A DNA stretch of 33,397 bases, from assembly GCA_020056455.1 (NCBI GenBank), contig JAGVHR010000036.1, forward strand, positions 1-33,397, given 5' to 3'. Below are positions 28,971-33,397 of this stretch, piece by piece (position 1 is the stretch's first letter; each line of letters opens with the position of its first letter). The position numbers were made by a program, and so were the translations under genes. The notes under the pieces are model-generated. The model worked only from the letters and a program-made list of their open reading frames with translations, was not told the origin of the DNA and made no database searches. This DNA is from Thermodesulfovibrionales bacterium. Lineage in GTDB: Bacteria; Nitrospirota; Thermodesulfovibrionia; Thermodesulfovibrionales; UBA6898.

Positions 28971-29273
28971 CTATCCCTTCATCTCGTTCATTTCGTCAAC
29001 ATGCGCTGTCTGCTTGTTTCTGAAGAGCGCGAGAATTATCGCAAGCCCGATGGCAGCCTCTGCCGCCGCTACCGTAATGATAAAAAAGACAAATATATGC
29101 CCCCTCAGGTCCTGAAGAAAATGGCTGAAGGCGATGAAACTGATATTTACGGCATTCAGCATGAGCTCAGCCGACATGAACATGATAATGATGTTCTTCC
29201 TTGTCAGGAAGCCGAACATCCCTATCATGAAGACCGCGGCGCTCAGTAATAAATACCAGTTCAGAGGGACCAT
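28971..29273 (-). CDS. nuoK: NADH-quinone oxidoreductase subunit K
   Basis: 100 aa; [41 protein letters not shown]. Confidence 0.96.
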   Translation of the reverse strand: MVPLNWYLLLSAAVFMIGMFGFLTRKNIIIMFMSAELMLNAVNISFIAFSHFLQDLRGHIFVFFIITVAAAEAAIGLAIILALFRNKQTAHVDEMNEMKG

Positions 29274-29358
29274 AACTCACTCCGTGAGAATTCAAGATTG
29301 AAAGTTAAAAATTTAAAATTCCTTAATCTATAGTTTTGAATCTCGAAGCTTCTTTTCA

Positions 29359-29871
29359 TCAACTCCTCAGCTTTCTTTTTGCAAGGACTATTGCGCCGAC
29401 AACAGCCACGAGCAATATCAGGGACGCTATCTCAAACGGAAACAGATATTCCGTATACAGGAGTGTGCCCAGCGCCTTTGTATGGGTCTCGCTTCTGATG
29501 ACATCGATCGAATACTTTCCAACCGGCCCCTGTACATATGAGCCGAGCGCGAGCGTTACGGCAATAAACAGAAGCCCGCTAACAAAGAGCCCGGCAGGCC
29601 ACGATCCGGCAAAACGCCTGCCGGCTATCTCTTCTTTCAGATTCAGCAGCAGCACGACAAAAAGGAACAGGACCAGTATGGCGCCCGCGTAAACGATCAC
29701 CTGGATAGCGGCAATAAACTCGGCATTCAGGAAAAGATACAGGCCTGCAATATGAAAAAAAAGCAGAAGCATCCACATAACGCTGTGCACCGGGTTTCTC
29801 CTGGTTACAACAAGCAGCGACAAAAGGACAATCATAACTGCATAGTATGCGAAAAAGAGTTGTTGCAACAT
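29359..29871 (-). CDS. nuoJ: NADH-quinone oxidoreductase subunit J
   Basis: 170 aa; VTRRNPVHSVMWMLL, AIQVIVYAGAILVLFLFVVLLL. Confidence 0.95.
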   Translation of the reverse strand: MLQQLFFAYYAVMIVLLSLLVVTRRNPVHSVMWMLLLFFHIAGLYLFLNAEFIAAIQVIVYAGAILVLFLFVVLLLNLKEEIAGRRFAGSWPAGLFVSGLLFIAVTLALGSYVQGPVGKYSIDVIRSETHTKALGTLLYTEYLFPFEIASLILLVAVVGAIVLAKRKLRS

Positions 29872-29873
29872 CT

Positions 29874-30431
29874 TTATGACTTTCCCTTCTGTTTGATCTT
29901 GCTGAACATTGCCTGTTCAGGGCTTCCTTTGAAATCAGCGGACAAGGGCCGCCAGAAATCCTTGAAGTATTGCCTGCCCTTTTCTCCTTCAAAATACTTG
30001 TCCCAGTTCGTTAGCAGCTTTTCCCTGGTCATATAAAAACTTTCCTTGGAGTAATCTGCATACTCATAGCGTTCGCTCAGGGTTATAGCTCCGAAAGGGC
30101 ATGCCTCGACGCAGAACCCGCAGAAGATGCACCTGAGAATATCGATCTCATACCTGTCAACGACTTTATTATGGTCGTCACCCTCAGTTGTGTAAATATG
30201 TATGCACTGTGACGGACAGTAAGCTCCGCAGAGCCCGCAGCCGACGCATTTCATCTTCCCGGCTTCGTCTCTGGCAAGCGCATGCAGCCCGCGGAATCCA
30301 GGTTTTGCCGGGACCGGCACAAGCGGATATCTGCGCGTAACAGCAGGCTTAAAGAGCGTCCTGAAGGTAAGGGCCATCCCCTTCAGGATTTCGATAAAGA
30401 ATACGGTCTTTATTAGCTTGTCAGTCTTCAT
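29874..30431 (-). CDS. nuoI: NADH-quinone oxidoreductase subunit I
   Basis: CVGCGLCGAYCPSQCI and CIFCGFCVEACPFGAI ferredoxin motifs. Confidence 0.95.
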   Translation of the reverse strand: MKTDKLIKTVFFIEILKGMALTFRTLFKPAVTRRYPLVPVPAKPGFRGLHALARDEAGKMKCVGCGLCGAYCPSQCIHIYTTEGDDHNKVVDRYEIDILRCIFCGFCVEACPFGAITLSERYEYADYSKESFYMTREKLLTNWDKYFEGEKGRQYFKDFWRPLSADFKGSPEQAMFSKIKQKGKS

Positions 30432-31513
30432 GGCATTCCTCTGAACCAGATTTTCGCAAGGCCGGTAACAACGATATTTACCAGGGCAAGCGGAATAAGC
30501 ACCTTCCAGCCGATGTTCATAAGCTGGTCATAACGGTACCTGGGCAGGGTGGCCCTCACCCAGTAATAAAGGAACATGAAAAAATACACTTTCGCCAGGA
30601 ACACGATAACCCACACAAAGGGGGGAAGGCTTGAAAGAAACGGGAGCGCCTTCATAATAAACCCCGGCAAGGTCCAGCCGCCGAGAAAGCAGAGCGCTCC
30701 GATGGACGACATAATCAGCATCCCCGTATATTCTCCCAGAAAGAACATGGCAAACCTGAACCCGCTGTACTCGGTAAAATATCCTGCAACCAGCTCACTC
30801 TCCGCTTCAGGCAGGTCAAAAGGAAGCCTGTTGGTCTCCGCAAACATGGCAACAAAAAATACGAAGAACCCCAGTATCTGAGGAACAGCATATAGCCCCA
30901 CAGGATATTCATGCTGGGCCCTTACGATTTCGGTAAGATTGAGCGATCCTGCCATGATCATGACTCCGACAAGGCTCAGACCCATCGCAATCTCATAACT
31001 GATAACCTGTGATGCAGCCCTCAGGCCTCCCAAAAAAGAGTATTTGGAGCCGGAGGACCAGCCGGCCATGACAATACCGTAAGCCCCAAGCGATGACATG
31101 GCCAGAAGAAAAAGCAGCCCGATATTGATATTGGCAACAGCGAAACCATCAAAAAACGGCAAAACCGAAAGCGAGGTCAGGGCAGATGCGAAAAAAATCA
31201 CAGGGGCGAGATAGAATATCGGCTTATCAGCAGTTGCCGGTATGATATCCTCCTTGAAGAAGAGCTTCACACCGTCTGCAATCGGCTGAAGCAGTCCAAA
31301 AGGTCCGACCTCTCTCGGACCAAGCCTCAGTTGCATGTGGCCGATGACCTTTCTCTCCCAATAAGTAGCATAGGCAACATGCAGGAGCGTAACGCCTATC
31401 ACAACAGCGATTTGAATCAGGATAACGATAATATTTACAGCCATGTCCGCAATTTCCCTGCCCAGAAGCGGCATAAGTAGAGGGATCAGGAACGATGCAA
31501 GCATTTCAGTCAT
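30428..31513 (-). CDS. nuoH: NADH-quinone oxidoreductase subunit H
   Basis: YWERKVIGHMQLRLGPREVGPFGLLQPIADGVKLFFKEDI; ETNRLPFDLPEAESELVAGYFTEYSG. Confidence 0.97.
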   Translation of the reverse strand: MTEMLASFLIPLLMPLLGREIADMAVNIIVILIQIAVVIGVTLLHVAYATYWERKVIGHMQLRLGPREVGPFGLLQPIADGVKLFFKEDIIPATADKPIFYLAPVIFFASALTSLSVLPFFDGFAVANINIGLLFLLAMSSLGAYGIVMAGWSSGSKYSFLGGLRAASQVISYEIAMGLSLVGVMIMAGSLNLTEIVRAQHEYPVGLYAVPQILGFFVFFVAMFAETNRLPFDLPEAESELVAGYFTEYSGFRFAMFFLGEYTGMLIMSSIGALCFLGGWTLPGFIMKALPFLSSLPPFVWVIVFLAKVYFFMFLYYWVRATLPRYRYDQLMNIGWKVLIPLALVNIVVTGLAKIWFRGMP

Positions 31514-33397
31514 GCAGTCACCTTCTCAAGGGTTATCTCAACGGCATCGATACATGGCGCGCCGGTCACTGCGTCAACAACGAAATCAGTAAGCCGGAAG
31601 GCAGAGGCCCCTTCAAAATTATTACTGATCCAAACTGCTGAACTGTCCCCGTCCTTGCTTATAACAACAGGCAGGTCAATAGAACCAGCTGCTGACTTTA
31701 CTGTCACAACCTCACCATCCCTTAGAGAAAACGCCTGTGCCGTCTCAGCGCTGATCCTCGCTACTGCCCTGGGATATATGTTCAGAAGTGCGGTGGAGTG
31801 AGTGCTCAGCGTGCCTGAATGAAAAAGCGGACGCTCGAGCCTGAGATAGAGTTTGCCTTCCATGGTCAGAGGAGCAGGGCTATGAACCTCGATAGCTTCT
31901 TTTGCATCACGCAAAGGCTCACCTTTGTAGGGATAGATATTGCGACCTTTCTCAATATCCTCAAGAGTGAGGTCCCTGTAAAGAGGAGACACTCTTGCAA
32001 TTTCGTGTAACACATCCTCGGCCGTAACGTAATTCATGTCGTATCCCATGTTCTTCGCAATTTCGGCAACGATCTTCCAATCTTCCATGCCTTCTCTCTG
32101 AACAGACTTTCTCACCCGCTGGACCCTGCGCTCCATATTCGTAAATGTACCGCTTTTTTCCGCCCAGCTGAGCGCCGGGAGCACCACGTCTGCAAGCTTT
32201 GCCGTTTCCGTCAGGAAGATGTCCTGAACAACAAGGAAGTCGAGCTTGCTTAAAACTGCCTCAACCCTATTGGAGTTCGGGATATTGCATACGGGATTTT
32301 CTCCCATAACATACATGGCCTTAAGTTTGTCCTGATCTGTTGCTTTGAGCATATCGAACAGGTTGAGGCCTGCTTCGCCGGATATCTCAGAGTTCCAGGC
32401 TTTTTCATATTTTTTCCTGAATTCAGAAAAGACAACAGGGCGATAACCCGGCAGGATGTCAGGAGCGCAGCCCATGTCAAGGGCCCCCTGCTCGTTGGCC
32501 CTCTCGGAAAGGAGATATATCCTGCCATTGGCAAGATAATTCAGCGCGGAAAGCAAAAGAAGCTTGTAGCTTCCGCCCCTGCTCTGAACAGTCTCCTTGC
32601 CGATGACCAGACTGAAGGTCTCAGAACCCGCAAGAAGCTCGATAAACCCGGCGAGCTGCTCTGCTGTTATTCCTGTCTTTTGGGCGACATCGCCGGCGGA
32701 TGTTGAGATGCCCTTTATCTTTTCCTCAAGAGACTTGTTAGTGCCGGGCAAACCCTTCTTGTCCCTGAGCCCGGCCACAAGCCCTTCAAGGAGTATGCTT
32801 TCATTATGGCTTCCGGTCAAAAGCTTCACCGGCTTAAAGTGCCTGAGGCCCTCCATATTGCCTATCGTAAGGACATTGCCTCCTCTTCTTGAACAGGCCC
32901 TGATCTGAAGCCCGAGAATAGGGTTAATAGTGGTCGGATCTCCGCCTATCACCATGACCATATCAGAGTTTGCAAGGCCTGAGATGATATTTGCTGTTGC
33001 GCCCTGGCCAAAAACGTTTTCAATAAACGCCTGAGCGCCTGCAAAACCCGTCCGTGCTGTCGTGTCTATATTGTTCGTTCCGACTACAGCCCGCATGAAC
33101 TTCTGGAATACATAATTGTCCTCATTCGTACACCGTGGGGAAGCAATGCCGGCTATAGCTTGAGCGCCGTAAACCGTCCTGATTTCTCCGAGTTTCCTTG
33201 CGACAAGGGTTATGGCCTCCTCCCATGTCGCCCCGGTCAATGTCCCGTTCTTTTTGATAAGCGGGGTGGTAAGCCTTTCTTTGCCGGCAACGAACTCATA
33301 GCCGAATCTGCCGCGTGAGCAGAGCATTCCGTTATTCACCGCAGAGCCGAGTTTCGGGACCACCCTTTTGATCACATCGTCCCTGACCTGCGCAACA
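31510..33397 (-). CDS. nuoG: NADH-quinone oxidoreductase subunit G (molybdopterin oxidoreductase-like), 5' truncated by window edge
   Basis: Frame remains open through 33397 (VAQVRDDVIKRVVPK upstream of listed start); NNGMLCSRGRFGYEFV; overlap ATGA with nuoH. Confidence 0.88.
   Translation of the reverse strand, partial: VAQVRDDVIKRVVPKLGSAVNNGMLCSRGRFGYEFVAGKERLTTPLIKKNGTLTGATWEEAITLVARKLGEIRTVYGAQAIAGIASPRCTNEDNYVFQKFMRAVVGTNNIDTTARTGFAGAQAFIENVFGQGATANIISGLANSDMVMVIGGDPTTINPILGLQIRACSRRGGNVLTIGNMEGLRHFKPVKLLTGSHNESILLEGLVAGLRDKKGLPGTNKSLEEKIKGISTSAGDVAQKTGITAEQLAGFIELLAGSETFSLVIGKETVQSRGGSYKLLLLSALNYLANGRIYLLSERANEQGALDMGCAPDILPGYRPVVFSEFRKKYEKAWNSEISGEAGLNLFDMLKATDQDKLKAMYVMGENPVCNIPNSNRVEAVLSKLDFLVVQDIFLTETAKLADVVLPALSWAEKSGTFTNMERRVQRVRKSVQREGMEDWKIVAEIAKNMGYDMNYVTAEDVLHEIARVSPLYRDLTLEDIEKGRNIYPYKGEPLRDAKEAIEVHSPAPLTMEGKLYLRLERPLFHSGTLSTHSTALLNIYPRAVARISAETAQAFSLRDGEVVTVKSAAGSIDLPVVISKDGDSSAVWISNNFEGASAFRLTDFVVDAVTGAPCIDAVEITLEKVTA

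Overview
33.4 kb bacterial chromosomal window. Gene content and NapA/ONR/complex I composition look like an anaerobic, multiheme-rich lineage; Nitrospirota-like is my guess and is unverified. Left third, + strand: 3' part of a 6-phosphofructokinase, RNase R, a patatin-like lipoprotein plus an MBL-fold protein, and a compact operon of TPR/outer-membrane barrel, FecR-domain protein, CHASE2-adenylate cyclase and PPC/DUF296 protein. Middle: galE (-), an IscA/HesB-like protein and hemB (+). Then a long minus-strand block holds what I read as a self-contained nitrate/nitrite respiration module: DUF3365 c-heme histidine kinase, OmpR-type regulator, octaheme nitrite-reductase-like cytochrome with a CXXCK fourth heme site, monoheme reeler-like cytochrome, very long (1112 aa) NapA-like molybdoenzyme, NapG, NapH, two tandem NapD-like proteins, a ferritin-like protein and a ferredoxin. 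No napB, napC, nrfA or nrfH lies in the cluster. The right edge is a complex I operon (nuoG partial, then HIJKLMN). Most noteworthy non-coding signals: a phased four-copy direct repeat upstream of the octaheme gene, a nested palindromic repeat element at about 21.35-21.49 kb, and a 10-mer (GCAAAAAGTC) found four times, each just downstream of a stop codon. No tRNA, rRNA, CRISPR or transposase was recognised.
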